Assembly: GCF_038006045.1 (NCBI RefSeq)
Contig: NZ_JBBOUK010000001.1
Span: 1,777,001-1,841,000 of the forward strand
DNA length: 64,000 nt
DNA from: Exiguobacterium sp. FSL W8-0210
Lineage (GTDB): Bacteria; Bacillota; Bacilli; Exiguobacteriales; Exiguobacteriaceae
Direction of reading: 5' to 3'
Shown here: piece after piece, positions 41,472 to 50,762 of the stretch
Layout: each line of letters starts with the position of its first letter
Position numbering within the stretch: the first letter of the stretch is position 1
Position numbers and translations under genes: made by a program
Notes under the pieces: generated by a model
What the model saw: the letters and a program-made list of their open reading frames with translations, nothing else
Told to the model about the DNA's origin: nothing
Database searches by the model: none

Positions 41472-41939
41472 TTACTTGATTCGTAATCGTTTGATGAAAG
41501 AACCTTCTTGATACGTGTAATACGAATAATCATAGCCTGTCGTCGTCTTTGAAACGATCTCGATGACGGCACGATCCTCAAAGCCGTACTTAGCAGACAC
41601 GATGTCTCCTAGTTCCGGATGATCCGCGATGACCGTCTTGATGGCAATACCATCAGCAACTGGTCGTGTCTCAATCGTTCCTTTTTTCGGAACGAACGCC
41701 CGTACCGCCTGTTCGTTCTGCTTCATCGTAAAAACGACATATTGACGTTTCCCGTTAAAGACTGATTCGAACCGGACGTCCGTTGGTTTGAGTTCTTTTT
41801 TCAGACGCGCCTCTGCTTGTTCGGCGACGCTCTGTTCCCGGTCTTTTGCCTCAGCGATCGTCACCTGATAAACGGCGGTGCCAAGTACAGTCAAAAGGAT
41901 GAGTGCACTTAGCAGACCAAGCGTGATTTTCCACTTCAT
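41472..41939 (-). CDS. ypmB: YpmB-like membrane-anchored protein (DUF5590)
   Basis: Encodes 155 residues with an N-terminal membrane anchor or uncleaved signal (about 5-27, LLSALILLTVLGTAVYQVTI). The remaining extracytoplasmic part has PepSY-like strands, with KPTDVRFESVFNGKRQYVVF and YDYSYYTYQEGSFIKRLR. Function unknown. It overlaps ypmA by 4 nt and precedes aspB by 14 nt, the Bacillus order. Confidence 0.85.
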   Translation of the reverse strand: MKWKITLGLLSALILLTVLGTAVYQVTIAEAKDREQSVAEQAEARLKKELKPTDVRFESVFNGKRQYVVFTMKQNEQAVRAFVPKKGTIETRPVADGIAIKTVIADHPELGDIVSAKYGFEDRAVIEIVSKTTTGYDYSYYTYQEGSFIKRLRIK

Positions 41940-42106
41940 GTGCGGTAGATGGTAAAGACCATCTGCTCCTTGTCTTTTTCATCGAGAGCAAGACCGAACA
42001 TTAAATCTTCCGTTTTCAGTGTCCGATTCAACAAGTCGACGATTTTATACGTATCGTCATGGCGGTTCACTTTGACAGTCGCAAGTGTTTCAATTTTTGA
42101 ATCCAT
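41936..42106 (-). CDS. ypmA: YpmA-like small protein (DUF4264)
   Basis: Encodes 56 residues, equal to B. subtilis YpmA. TLATVKVNRHDDTYKIVDLL and EDLMFGLALDEKDKEQMVFT are the recognisable parts. Function unknown. The ATG at 42106 follows GGGAGG by about 8 nt. Its stop overlaps the ypmB start, and dinG is 62 nt upstream. Confidence 0.82.
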   Translation of the reverse strand: MDSKIETLATVKVNRHDDTYKIVDLLNRTLKTEDLMFGLALDEKDKEQMVFTIYRT

Positions 42107-42168
42107 CTGTATGTCCTCCCTCATTTTTCTCTATCTATTATAATGCGATAGGGTTTATCTGAATAGAC

Positions 42169-44985
42169 TTAATCGCCATCATTCAAGAACAATTCTAGTT
42201 CTGCCGTCAGTTCATCAAGCGGTTTTGATAAAACAGGTACTTTCGGCAGACTCGTGACGAACCGTTTTCCATAACGCGTCGTCTCAATCCGGCGATCAAG
42301 TACGAAGACGACACCTCGGTCGTTCGTCGTCCGGATCAAGCGTCCAAAGCCTTGTTTAAAGCGAATGATCGCTTGCGGTAAGCTGTATTCGAAAAATGAT
42401 GATTTCCCGAGTTTTTCGATTCTTTCCGAGCGTGCCTGGACGATCGGTTGGTCCGGTGGCGCGAACGGTAGCCGGACGATGACGAGACAACTGAGATCAT
42501 CTCCCGGAATATCGACCCCTTCCCAAAAGCTAGCCGTTCCGAACAAGATACAGGCATCGAGTTGCTTGAACTGTTTCATCAGTCGTTGCCGTGAACCTTG
42601 CGTGACCCCTTGCGAGAGTAATGTAAACCGGTCTGGCAGCAACGGCTTCGTCGCCTCATGCGTCAGTCGTAGCAAGTCATTTGAGGTAAACAAGACGAGC
42701 ATCCGTCCTTCCGTCACCTCTGCGATTTGTAAGATGGCTTCCGCAATCGTCTCTGCGAATTCCGGCAATGGTACATCCTGTAGAAGCGGAAGGTCCGTCG
42801 GAATCATCAGTCGAACGTTTTCGGCATATCCGAACGGTGACGGAACGACGAAACGACGTGTCTCGAACGCATCGAGCCCTAAACGGTTCTCAATGAACTG
42901 GAACTTGTTCGAGACAGTCAACGTCGCCGACGTCAGGATACACGTCCGTTTCGAAAAGACCTCGCGACGCAGTCGCTCTGAAATGTCGATTGGTTGTGTG
43001 TAGACCCGTGTTAGCTTCCGGTTCTTAACGGACGTCTCGATCCAAGATACCGTGTCATCGTGCGGAGCAAGCATCGTCTCGAAGATGGCGAGCTCCGCTT
43101 CTTCGATTTGTGACGTGATCGCTTTTAAATCCGCGACGAGTGAACGTTCGCGATAACTCATCTGCTCCCGGTGTTCATGGAACAGTTTATGAATCGCCCG
43201 GATTGCTTGACGCAAACGCCGCAACACCAATTCAACCCGCTTGGCACTTTCCTGGACGGCACGCATCGAACGGTCGAGTCGCTTGAAGCGAATGCTGACC
43301 ATTCCTTCCCGTCGTGCTTTGCGGGAAGCCAGTTCAAGCCCGTACGCTTGAATGATCATCAATAGACCGTCTGCTTCTTCGAGTAACGTCGTCAGTGCCT
43401 CATCGACCGTCTCACTATGGGCTTCGACCATCTCGGCGATGTCCCATTCTTCCGACAGATCGAGCAAGCGGTGTAATAATTTTTTATCGGACGAATACCC
43501 GAGTTGTCGGAACAGACGATCAAACGTATGTCCATCAAAGACGAGACCAAAATGATGGCTCGCGACTTCTTCGATTTGGTGTGCCTCGTCCAGAATCAAC
43601 GGACTTCCTTTCGGTAAGACCCCTGCTTCGAACTGCAGGTCACTAAACAACAAGGCATGGTTCGTGACGATGATCGTCGCATCCTTTGCTTGACGAATCG
43701 CATGTTGGAAGAAATCCCGGCTGTACCACGGGTCAAACCGTCCGAGCTGCGATTGGCTATCAGACTGGATCAACTGTTTGATGCCGATATTGCCTTGCGC
43801 TGCACCGCCCGGTAAGCTGACTTCTTCTAAATCTCCTGTTTCCGTCTCCGTCAACCAGACGAGCAGAATCGCTTTTGCGAGCGTGAAGTTATAGGCATCC
43901 TCTTGATCATTCAAGAAAAATTCGAACTTCCGTAAATCGATATAGTTACTTCGTCCTTTAAGCAATGCAATCTGGACCGGCGCATCGAACAATTGACGCA
44001 AGAGCGGTAAATCACGCGCGAACAATTGCTCCTGTAATTGAATCGTGTGCGTACTGACGACGATCGGTACTTCATGTTCGAGCGCGTAATGCGCTGCCGG
44101 GACTAAGTAACCGAGCGATTTTCCGGTTCCCGTTCCCGCTTCGACGAGTAACGGCGTTTCTTGATCGAGCGATTGATAGACATGACGCATCATCTCGAGC
44201 TGCCCACGTCGCTCTTCATATCCTTCGAATAGACGAGGGAACGTCACGGCATTTAATTCATCAACGAATGGTCCGAACGGTTCAAGAACGGGTGGATGTG
44301 CCAACCGCTCCATCGTCTGGCGCTTTTTCAAAGCGATTTTACGGAAACGATCAAACTGTGAATCCTCCTCGATGCCGACTAAACGAATCGCATGGTCGAT
44401 TTCCTCTTCGATGGCACTGAACAGGCGTGGTGATAAACGTCTTAAGTGCTTCAATGTCTCAAGCGGCAACGTATGTAGTCGTTTGAGTAGTTCAAGCAAC
44501 AATTCAGCCGTCGCCGAAGCGTCACTCCCTGCCCGGTGCGCCTCTTGATGGGCAAGTTGTAATGACTCTGACAGATGCGACAGCGCGTGGCTTTCTGCTG
44601 TCGGAAGTAAGATTCGTGCGAGTTCGACCGTATCGATGACAGGACCTGTGTACGGCAAGTATCCTTCCTCTTCTAACGCATCGTTTAAGAAGTTTAAATC
44701 GAACTGCACATTATGTGCGACGAAGACACCACCATCGAGCAATGATAAGACACGTGGTGCAATGACATCGAATGTCTCGGCCTCTTTGACATCCTCATCC
44801 GTGATGCCCGTCAACTGGGAAATGAACGGAGGAATCGGTTGGGTCGGACGCACGAAGGCAGACAATTGTTCTGTCAACTGTCCATCTTCAATGACCGCCA
44901 TGCCGATCTCAATCATCTCATCGCCAGCCTTTATGGAATGACCTGTCGTTTCCAGGTCGACTACGACGTACTTTTTCTTCAACAC
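42169..44985 (-). CDS. dinG: DinG-type helicase with N-terminal DEDD exonuclease
   Basis: Encodes 938 residues. The N-terminal DnaQ-like domain (about 1-170) shows VVVDLETTGHS, FVAHNVQFDLNFL and HRAGSDASATAELL. The XPD/DinG-type helicase has Walker A VEAGTGTGKSLGYLVPAA (about 281-298), Walker B LILDEAHQIEEVA, and GTASFWEGVDIPGD and QGFGRLIRTTNDRG as motifs V and VI. The Fe-S cysteines of E. coli DinG are not evident, as in other Gram-positive DinG/ExoDinG proteins. The start could be GTG (44985) or TTG (44982); GGAGG is spaced better for TTG, but family alignment slightly favours GTG. Confidence 0.92.
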   Translation of the reverse strand: MLKKKYVVVDLETTGHSIKAGDEMIEIGMAVIEDGQLTEQLSAFVRPTQPIPPFISQLTGITDEDVKEAETFDVIAPRVLSLLDGGVFVAHNVQFDLNFLNDALEEEGYLPYTGPVIDTVELARILLPTAESHALSHLSESLQLAHQEAHRAGSDASATAELLLELLKRLHTLPLETLKHLRRLSPRLFSAIEEEIDHAIRLVGIEEDSQFDRFRKIALKKRQTMERLAHPPVLEPFGPFVDELNAVTFPRLFEGYEERRGQLEMMRHVYQSLDQETPLLVEAGTGTGKSLGYLVPAAHYALEHEVPIVVSTHTIQLQEQLFARDLPLLRQLFDAPVQIALLKGRSNYIDLRKFEFFLNDQEDAYNFTLAKAILLVWLTETETGDLEEVSLPGGAAQGNIGIKQLIQSDSQSQLGRFDPWYSRDFFQHAIRQAKDATIIVTNHALLFSDLQFEAGVLPKGSPLILDEAHQIEEVASHHFGLVFDGHTFDRLFRQLGYSSDKKLLHRLLDLSEEWDIAEMVEAHSETVDEALTTLLEEADGLLMIIQAYGLELASRKARREGMVSIRFKRLDRSMRAVQESAKRVELVLRRLRQAIRAIHKLFHEHREQMSYRERSLVADLKAITSQIEEAELAIFETMLAPHDDTVSWIETSVKNRKLTRVYTQPIDISERLRREVFSKRTCILTSATLTVSNKFQFIENRLGLDAFETRRFVVPSPFGYAENVRLMIPTDLPLLQDVPLPEFAETIAEAILQIAEVTEGRMLVLFTSNDLLRLTHEATKPLLPDRFTLLSQGVTQGSRQRLMKQFKQLDACILFGTASFWEGVDIPGDDLSCLVIVRLPFAPPDQPIVQARSERIEKLGKSSFFEYSLPQAIIRFKQGFGRLIRTTNDRGVVFVLDRRIETTRYGKRFVTSLPKVPVLSKPLDELTAELELFLNDGD

Positions 44986-45046
44986 TGATCCTCCACCTTT
45001 TATCCATCCTCTCCATGACCGGATGGCATTTCATTCTTCATCTTAA

Positions 45047-45081
45047 CAAAAAAAGAGACCCGCTGACATGATCGGGTCTCT
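45047..45081 (-). terminator. Terminator of the panBCD operon
   Basis: AGAGACCCG and CGGGTCTCT arms, followed on the minus strand by TTTTTTTG. Confidence 0.85.
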
Positions 45082-45087
45082 AAAATT

Positions 45088-45471
45088 TCATAAGATCGTG
45101 TGGGCGATTTCTTGAGACAACATTTGTTTGATGTCGTTCTGTTCATTTAGAACAGCCACTTTTGGAACATGTGTCGCGATTTCTTCCGTGGATAGTTGCG
45201 CGTACGCCATGATGATGACCTCATCTCCGACTTGGAAATGGCGAGCTGCCGCACCGTTCAAACAGATGACACCTGAACCACGAGCACCTTTAATCGCATA
45301 CGTTTCAATCCGTGCACCGTTCTGATTGTTCGTCACTTGGACTTTTTCATTTTCAAGAATCCCGACAGCATCGAGTAAATCTTCATCGATCGTAATCGAA
45401 CCAACATAGTGTAAGTTTGCCTCGGTGACCCGAGCTTTGTGTAGTTTAGCGTGCATGAATGTGCGTAACAT
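45088..45471 (-). CDS. panD: Aspartate 1-decarboxylase (pyruvoyl enzyme)
   Basis: Encodes 127 residues, the usual length. It decarboxylates L-aspartate to beta-alanine for pantothenate. The self-cleavage site Gly24-Ser25 lies in [28 protein letters not shown] is also conserved. The ATG at 45471 is 10 nt after GAGAGGAGC; an earlier ATG is too close. It is 2 nt after panC. Confidence 0.96.
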   Translation of the reverse strand: MLRTFMHAKLHKARVTEANLHYVGSITIDEDLLDAVGILENEKVQVTNNQNGARIETYAIKGARGSGVICLNGAAARHFQVGDEVIIMAYAQLSTEEIATHVPKVAVLNEQNDIKQMLSQEIAHTIL

Positions 45472-45473
45472 CG

Positions 45474-46304
45474 TCATGCTCCTCTCGTATATAGTAAATT
45501 ATCGATCAAGCGTGCCGATGCAAACTGCACGGCGACAGCTAAGAGAATCGTCGTCGTTTGTTCCGTAACGGGTCTTAGTGAGGGATAGTCGATGGCTTCG
45601 ACGTAATCGATCGTCGTCCCTTCGAATTGAAGTGCTTCGCGCGTCCGATCGAGAACCGTTTCAACAGGCACCCCTTGATCGAGTGCTTGTTTCGCTTGTT
45701 GCAACGCCTGCTGGATGCCCGGTGCTTGCGTCCGCTCTGTTTCCGATAGATAGACATTGCGTGACGATTTCGCTAGACCATCCGCTTCGCGAATGATCGG
45801 ACAACGGACGATCTCAACCGGAACAAAATAATCAGCGACATACGCTTCAATCAATGCGAGCTGTTGTGCATCCTTTAAACCGAAATATGCACGGGTTGGA
45901 CGGACGACGTTCAATAGTTTGCTGACGACCGTCAACACACCATCAAAATGTCCTGGTCGTGATGCGCCGCATAAGACATCATCACCGGAGCGGACCGTAA
46001 CACGGGCCATATCCAGCGGATACATCGTCTCGTTCGTCGGATAGAACAGATAATCGACCCCTTCTGCCTCCGCGATCTTCTGATCGCGTTCCGCGTCTCG
46101 TGGATAACGATCCAAATCTTCGTTTGGTCCGAATTGTGTCGGGTTGACGAAAATACTCAAGACGACGACATCGTTCTCTTGTCGTGCTTGTTTGAGCAAA
46201 GAGGCATGCCCTTCATGCAAGAATCCCATCGTCGGTACAAAACCGATTGAACCGGCTCCCGCTAAACGTTCGCGTAACGTCTGGACGTCCTGGATGATTT
46301 TCAT
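45474..46304 (-). CDS. panC: Pantothenate synthetase
   Basis: Encodes 276 residues. It joins pantoate and beta-alanine using [19 protein letters not shown] holds the HIGH-like motif; [19 protein letters not shown] and [13 protein letters not shown] are typical, and KSSRN is the KMSKS-like loop. The ATG overlaps the panB stop by 4 nt. Confidence 0.97.
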   Translation of the reverse strand: MKIIQDVQTLRERLAGAGSIGFVPTMGFLHEGHASLLKQARQENDVVVLSIFVNPTQFGPNEDLDRYPRDAERDQKIAEAEGVDYLFYPTNETMYPLDMARVTVRSGDDVLCGASRPGHFDGVLTVVSKLLNVVRPTRAYFGLKDAQQLALIEAYVADYFVPVEIVRCPIIREADGLAKSSRNVYLSETERTQAPGIQQALQQAKQALDQGVPVETVLDRTREALQFEGTTIDYVEAIDYPSLRPVTEQTTTILLAVAVQFASARLIDNLLYTRGA

Positions 46305-47140
46305 TCTTTGGTCCCTCCATAAAGCGCACCAATCAGTTCTTCGTCCATCTGGAACGAGTGTGCTAGTTCAGGGAAAGCACCGGCTTTGACGTCTTTGACG
46401 TAAGCAGCGATTGCTTCCGTTCCTGAAGTATTCCAGTCCGTGTACGCTTTAACGAACTTCGGTAAACGACCGACACCATACGTCAAGATGTCATGATAAA
46501 CAAGTACTTGACCGGCGACGTCTGCGCCAGCACCGATGCCGATGACCGGAATCGAGAGGAGCTCTTGAATGCGTTTCGCGAGCGGATGCGGTACACATTC
46601 GAGGACGAGCATCTTCGCTCCGGCACGCTCTGCTTCCAAACTGTCTGCAATCAGTTGTTCGGCTGCTTCTAGTGATTTCCCCTGGACTTTAAATCCTTCA
46701 AGGACACCGACGGATTGTGGTGTTAATCCGAGATGCGCGACACAAGGCATCCCAGCGTCCGTCAAACGACGAATCGTTTTTAAGATCTCCCCTGCCCCTT
46801 CCAGTTTCAAGGCATCTGCCTGCGATTCTTGGAAGATACGCGCTGCTGATTCAAGCGTGCGATCAAATGAACCGTGATAGCTTGCGAACGGCATATCGAC
46901 GATCATGAACGTCTGTGGTGCGCCGCGGCGTACCGCGCGCGCATGATGAACCATGTCGTCGACCGTGACAGCAATCGTTGAGTCATAGCCGAGGATGACG
47001 TTCCCGAGGGAATCGCCGACGAGCAACATATCAACTCCTGCTGCCTCTGATAGTTTTGCTGAAGGATAATCATACGCCGTCAACATGACGAGCTTCTCTC
47101 CAGCTTGTTGTTTTTTGAGTAATGGACTCATTGTGTGCAT
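46301..47140 (-). CDS. panB: 3-methyl-2-oxobutanoate hydroxymethyltransferase
   Basis: Encodes 279 residues. It makes ketopantoate from 2-oxoisovalerate and methylene-tetrahydrofolate. [40 protein letters not shown] (metal ligands) and [19 protein letters not shown] (active site) are conserved. The ATG at 47140 has AAGGAG 8-9 nt upstream. A long leader with a pan-motif-like structure and an attenuator precedes it, so the whole panBCD operon is probably controlled by transcript termination. Confidence 0.96.
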   Translation of the reverse strand: MHTMSPLLKKQQAGEKLVMLTAYDYPSAKLSEAAGVDMLLVGDSLGNVILGYDSTIAVTVDDMVHHARAVRRGAPQTFMIVDMPFASYHGSFDRTLESAARIFQESQADALKLEGAGEILKTIRRLTDAGMPCVAHLGLTPQSVGVLEGFKVQGKSLEAAEQLIADSLEAERAGAKMLVLECVPHPLAKRIQELLSIPVIGIGAGADVAGQVLVYHDILTYGVGRLPKFVKAYTDWNTSGTEAIAAYVKDVKAGAFPELAHSFQMDEELIGALYGGTKE

Positions 47141-47170
47141 CGTGTTCTCTCCTTACGTGTGTAGGGAGGA

Positions 47171-47222
47171 CAAAAGGAAAACGCCTTCTTCTCCAAAATA
47201 AATGCATGCGGAAAAGAAGGCG
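47171..47222 (-). terminator. Attenuator-like terminator in the panB leader
   Basis: Minus-strand CGCCTTCTTTTCC and GGAGAAGAAGGCG arms, followed by TTTTCCTTTTG, 30 nt before the panB start. Its position inside the leader suggests conditional termination. Confidence 0.65.
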
Positions 47223-47244
47223 GAATAATTGAATATCGTCCTTC

Positions 47245-47335
47245 TGTCCCTGTCCGTTAAGATCAAGGCAGTTGAAACAGCTAAAACTGGCACCTGTCAA
47301 TTCGGTATGGTTCCGGCAAGCGGATACCATCCGTG
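47245..47335 (-). promoter_or_regulatory. Candidate pan RNA motif in the panBCD leader
   Basis: Two tandem hairpins on the minus strand. The first has ATGGT/ACCAT and CCG/CGG helices with unpaired A residues between them (about 47305-47333); the second has AGG...CCT and CAGTT/AACTG helices (about 47265-47296). The pan motif is a known orphan RNA structure upstream of panB, panC or panD in Bacillota, often in tandem, with conserved bulged adenosines. A sigma-A promoter lies just before and an attenuator just after. Assignment is by memory of the motif and gene context. Confidence 0.6.
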
Positions 47336-47340
47336 GCTTT

Positions 47341-47370
47341 ATTATACATGACGGGAAAAGCTCTCTGCAA
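47341..47370 (-). promoter_or_regulatory. Sigma-A promoter of panBCD
   Basis: Minus-strand TTGCAG (47365-47370), 18-nt spacer, TATAAT (47341-47346), just downstream of the birA stop. Confidence 0.6.
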
Positions 47371-47388
47371 ACCGTCTGATTCAAACCC

Positions 47389-48360
47389 TCATTCTTTTTC
47401 CCAGTAAATCAGCTCTGCCGAATGGAAACGGGTCTCCCCCGTTTCCGTCTCAATCCGAATCGTGCCCGTCTCGTCAATACCAAGCAATGTTCCGGAAGCG
47501 GTCATCTGACGTGTCCGTAACGTCACTCGTTCATGTAAGCGATCTGCGAGTGTTTCCCACTCGGAGACGAAAGATCCGAACCCTAGCTCGAGCCACTGTG
47601 TGTATAGTCGTTCAAATCGATTCAAAAAAGTCGCGACGACCTCCGCACGTCGGAAAGTTCTTCCTGATTCTCGGACGAGCGAGGTAGCACGATCTTTGAT
47701 CCCTTCCGGAAACTGCTCGTGATGCACATTGATCCCGATGCCAATGATGACTGAACTGATTCGGTCCGCCTCGGTCTGCATTTCCGTCAAAATGCCTGCC
47801 ACCTTACGACCGTTGATCAAGATATCGTTCGGCCATTTAATCGTAACCGGAACATTGAATGTTTGGAGAGACTGGGCAAGTGCAATACCTGCTACGAGCG
47901 TTAATTGACCTGCTTGGTGCATCGGTACATCCGGTCGGACGAGTAGACTCATTGCGATGCCTTCATTTTTCGCTTCATGCCACGTCCTCCCTAGCTGTCC
48001 GCGTCCATTCGTCTGGTGATCGCATACGACGAGTGTTCCTTCCTGCGCTTGCTGTTGCGCTTGCTCATGTGCAATCCGCTGCGTCGTGTCCAGTTCTTCG
48101 AAATGAAGGATGTGGCGACCAAGACGCGCTGTCGTTAACCATTGTTCAATGGCAATCGGCGTCAGCAAATCGCCTTCATCGACTAATTGATAGCCTAGTT
48201 TTTTATTCGAGATGATCTGGTATCCTTCTTCCTTTAAGGTTTGCATATGTTTCCAAATGGCGGTACGTGAAATATTTAATGTCTCTGCTAATTCCTGTCC
48301 GGAGTACCACGTCCGCTGACGAAGTGCGATCAAGATTTGTTCTCGGACTGAGTGCGCCAT
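47389..48360 (-). CDS. birA: Bifunctional biotin ligase/repressor BirA
   Basis: Encodes 323 residues. An N-terminal helix-turn-helix (about 1-60; YSGQELAETLNISRTAIWKH) precedes the biotin-protein ligase domain with the GRGQLGRTW ATP/biotin loop (about 118-126), KWPNDILINGRKVAGIL and a C-terminal SH3-like cap. It biotinylates carboxylases and represses biotin genes. The ATG at 48360 follows AAGGAGG. It overlaps the cca 3' end by 31 nt. Confidence 0.94.
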   Translation of the reverse strand: MAHSVREQILIALRQRTWYSGQELAETLNISRTAIWKHMQTLKEEGYQIISNKKLGYQLVDEGDLLTPIAIEQWLTTARLGRHILHFEELDTTQRIAHEQAQQQAQEGTLVVCDHQTNGRGQLGRTWHEAKNEGIAMSLLVRPDVPMHQAGQLTLVAGIALAQSLQTFNVPVTIKWPNDILINGRKVAGILTEMQTEADRISSVIIGIGINVHHEQFPEGIKDRATSLVRESGRTFRRAEVVATFLNRFERLYTQWLELGFGSFVSEWETLADRLHERVTLRTRQMTASGTLLGIDETGTIRIETETGETRFHSAELIYWEKE

Positions 48361-49463
48361 CGCTCTACCTCCTTCAGTAATGTCACGCGGTCGTTTGGGC
48401 AAGCACGCGTGACGACACTGTATTCCAAATGCAAAAGTGCTTCCTTGATCTGTTGTTTTTGAAGACCGAGGCCAATCATGTCTTTTCCGTCGACAGAGAG
48501 CTCTTTACGACTGCGAATCGGTAAGTCTGATCGCTCTGGATAATCCGTTCCGGTCATTTCCTGAAGGATCATCAGTTCCTCGTCCGACAACTGATAACGA
48601 TCCCAGTCTTGTAACGGTCGGTGTAACAGAGGTGTTAAACGCACAGCGAGCTGCACTTGATGTTTCGATCGTTTCCAGCGCGTCAATTGATCTTTCGCAA
48701 GACCGGCATCGAGTACGAGTGTCCAGACGGCATCTTTTGAGACACCCTGAAACGACTGCTGCGCTAGTCCTTTGACGATTTCTGAAGTCATACCGGGGAG
48801 GTAGCGTTCGATTCCTGTCCGGAGCATCGCCTGTAACGCCTGCTGTTTTCCAGGACCAAGTAAGAGTTTCTCGAACTCGATTGCGATCCGCTCAATCGCA
48901 ACGGCCTCTAGATGCGGAGCGAGTTTAACGATTGCTCGTTCAGTTGCCTCGTCAAGCGAGAAATCCAGTTGGCTCATGAAGCGGAACGCCCGCATCATCC
49001 GAAGCGCATCTTCATTAAAACGTTCAGCTGGTTCGCCGACCGTCCGGATAATTCGCTCTTCGATGTCGCGCGCTCCGCCGAACAAATCCACACGTCCGGA
49101 TGGTCTGAGTGCCATCGCGTTGATCGTAAAATCACGCCGGGTCAAATCCTCTTCCAAACTAACGCCAAGCGTCACCGCATCCGGTCGCCTACGATCGCTA
49201 TAGGTTGCTTCCGAGCGGAACGTCGTGATCTCGTACGGTATGTGGTTGAGAACGACCGTTACGGTTCCATGCTCGAGCCCAGTCGGAATGACGACAGGGA
49301 ATAAGTCGATGATCTGTTCCGGTAACATCGAACTCGCTAAATCATAGTCTCCTGGTGTCCGGTCGAGTAACATGTCGCGAACGGCACCACCAACGATATA
49401 AGCCTCACCACCCGCTTGTTCGATCGTCTGAATGATATGATGCGCCCCTTCAAGCAAGTTCAT
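48330..49463 (-). CDS. cca: CCA tRNA nucleotidyltransferase
   Basis: Encodes 377 residues, class II type. It adds or repairs the 3'-CCA of tRNAs. YIVGGAVRDMLLDRTPGDYD (about 21-40) has the GG and DxD catalytic motif, EEDLTRRDFTINAMAL is motif B, and EDALRMMRAFRFMSQLDF is motif D. The ATG at 49463 overlaps the bshA end by 14 nt; the ribosome site is weak, so translation may be coupled. Longer upstream frames are not supported. Confidence 0.94.
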   Translation of the reverse strand: MNLLEGAHHIIQTIEQAGGEAYIVGGAVRDMLLDRTPGDYDLASSMLPEQIIDLFPVVIPTGLEHGTVTVVLNHIPYEITTFRSEATYSDRRRPDAVTLGVSLEEDLTRRDFTINAMALRPSGRVDLFGGARDIEERIIRTVGEPAERFNEDALRMMRAFRFMSQLDFSLDEATERAIVKLAPHLEAVAIERIAIEFEKLLLGPGKQQALQAMLRTGIERYLPGMTSEIVKGLAQQSFQGVSKDAVWTLVLDAGLAKDQLTRWKRSKHQVQLAVRLTPLLHRPLQDWDRYQLSDEELMILQEMTGTDYPERSDLPIRSRKELSVDGKDMIGLGLQKQQIKEALLHLEYSVVTRACPNDRVTLLKEVERWRTQSENKS

Positions 49464-50592
49464 GACGCGCACACACCCGTTCATAGACTTGTTCATAACG
49501 ACGGACGATCTCATTCGAATCAAAACGACGACGAGTATCGCGAATACCCTCTTCTGCCATCCGTTCTCGTAACAACGGATCATCCGCAAGTTCACCGATG
49601 CGCGCCGCAGCGACCTTAACGTCGTAAGTCGGAACGATATATCCGGTGACGCCGTCCTGTATGACTTCCGGTAAGCCACCTGCTGTCGAGACGACACTCG
49701 GGACCCCAATTGCCATCGCCTCAAGGACGACGAGCCCGAACGCTTCTTTTTCTGACAACAGGACATGAATATCACTAATGGCGAGCAATTGCGCGACGTG
49801 TTCCTGTTTACCGGCAAAGATCACTTTGTCGTAAATGCCGAGTTCCTTTGCGCGACGTCTCGTTTGTCCCATCTCTGGACCATCCCCGACGAGCAACAGA
49901 CGCATCTTCCGGTCTTTCGCTGCAATGGCGAACGCCGCAAGCGTATCATCGATTCGTTTGACCGGTCGGAAGTTCGAGATATGAATGACGACGACTTCGT
50001 CCGCTTCGATGCCGTAATGCCGCTTCAAGCGTTCATCCCGCATCGGATAATAGACACTCTCGTCAATCGAGTTCGCAATGACATCGATGTCGTAGTGTGC
50101 ATTGAGCGTCGCATTCGTCTCAAGTGCTAGACTCTCGGAGACGGCCGTGACCGCGTCTGATCGTTCGATGCCGTATCGAATAGCCGGTTGCATCTCTAAA
50201 TCTTGCCCGATGACGGTGATGTCCGTTCCGTGTAACGTCGTCACGACGGCGACGCCTTTTTTCTTAGCCATGTTTCGTCCGAGATCTGCACAGACCGCGT
50301 GCGGAACGGCGTAATGGGCATGGATGACATCAAGATCGAATAAATCAATGATTTCTGCGACTTTTGATGCTAACGTAATGTCGTATGGTGGATATTTAAA
50401 AACGGAATACTGGTTGACTTCAACCAAGTGGACCGTGATGTTTGGTCGATATTCCGTCAGGCGAAACGGCATGCTCGACGTAATGAAGTGGACGTCATGT
50501 CCACGGTCCGCAAGTTTCATACCGAGCTCCGTCGCGACGACCCCACTCCCGCCGACGGATGGATAACAAAGAATCCCAATTGCTTTTTTCAT
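49450..50592 (-). CDS. bshA: N-acetyl-alpha-D-glucosaminyl L-malate synthase BshA
   Basis: Encodes 380 residues, a GT4 glycosyltransferase. It makes GlcNAc-malate, the first step of bacillithiol synthesis. CYPSVGGSGVVATELGMKLA, HAHYAVPHAVCADLGR, TLHGTDITVIGQD, ISNFRPVKRID and LSEKEAFGLVVLEAMAIGVP (UDP-sugar E-x7-E motif) are typical. It precedes cca and birA as in Bacillus; the neighbouring Bacillus gene bshB1 is not in this position, where a YitT-family gene runs the other way. Confidence 0.93.
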   Translation of the reverse strand: MKKAIGILCYPSVGGSGVVATELGMKLADRGHDVHFITSSMPFRLTEYRPNITVHLVEVNQYSVFKYPPYDITLASKVAEIIDLFDLDVIHAHYAVPHAVCADLGRNMAKKKGVAVVTTLHGTDITVIGQDLEMQPAIRYGIERSDAVTAVSESLALETNATLNAHYDIDVIANSIDESVYYPMRDERLKRHYGIEADEVVVIHISNFRPVKRIDDTLAAFAIAAKDRKMRLLLVGDGPEMGQTRRRAKELGIYDKVIFAGKQEHVAQLLAISDIHVLLSEKEAFGLVVLEAMAIGVPSVVSTAGGLPEVIQDGVTGYIVPTYDVKVAAARIGELADDPLLRERMAEEGIRDTRRRFDSNEIVRRYEQVYERVCARHELA

Positions 50593-50762
50593 GATAAAAC
50601 CACACTCTCTTTATGTCTTCTATTCGTCTCTATTCTAAGCAATATCAATCGGAATGACCATACTGATCACTTTTCGAATGATTTTCATAGGAAAAGCTAG
50701 TCTTTTTCCGACCGTGCCGTTACCCTAGAGAAAGAGTCTTGATTTGAAAGGAGCATACGGAA

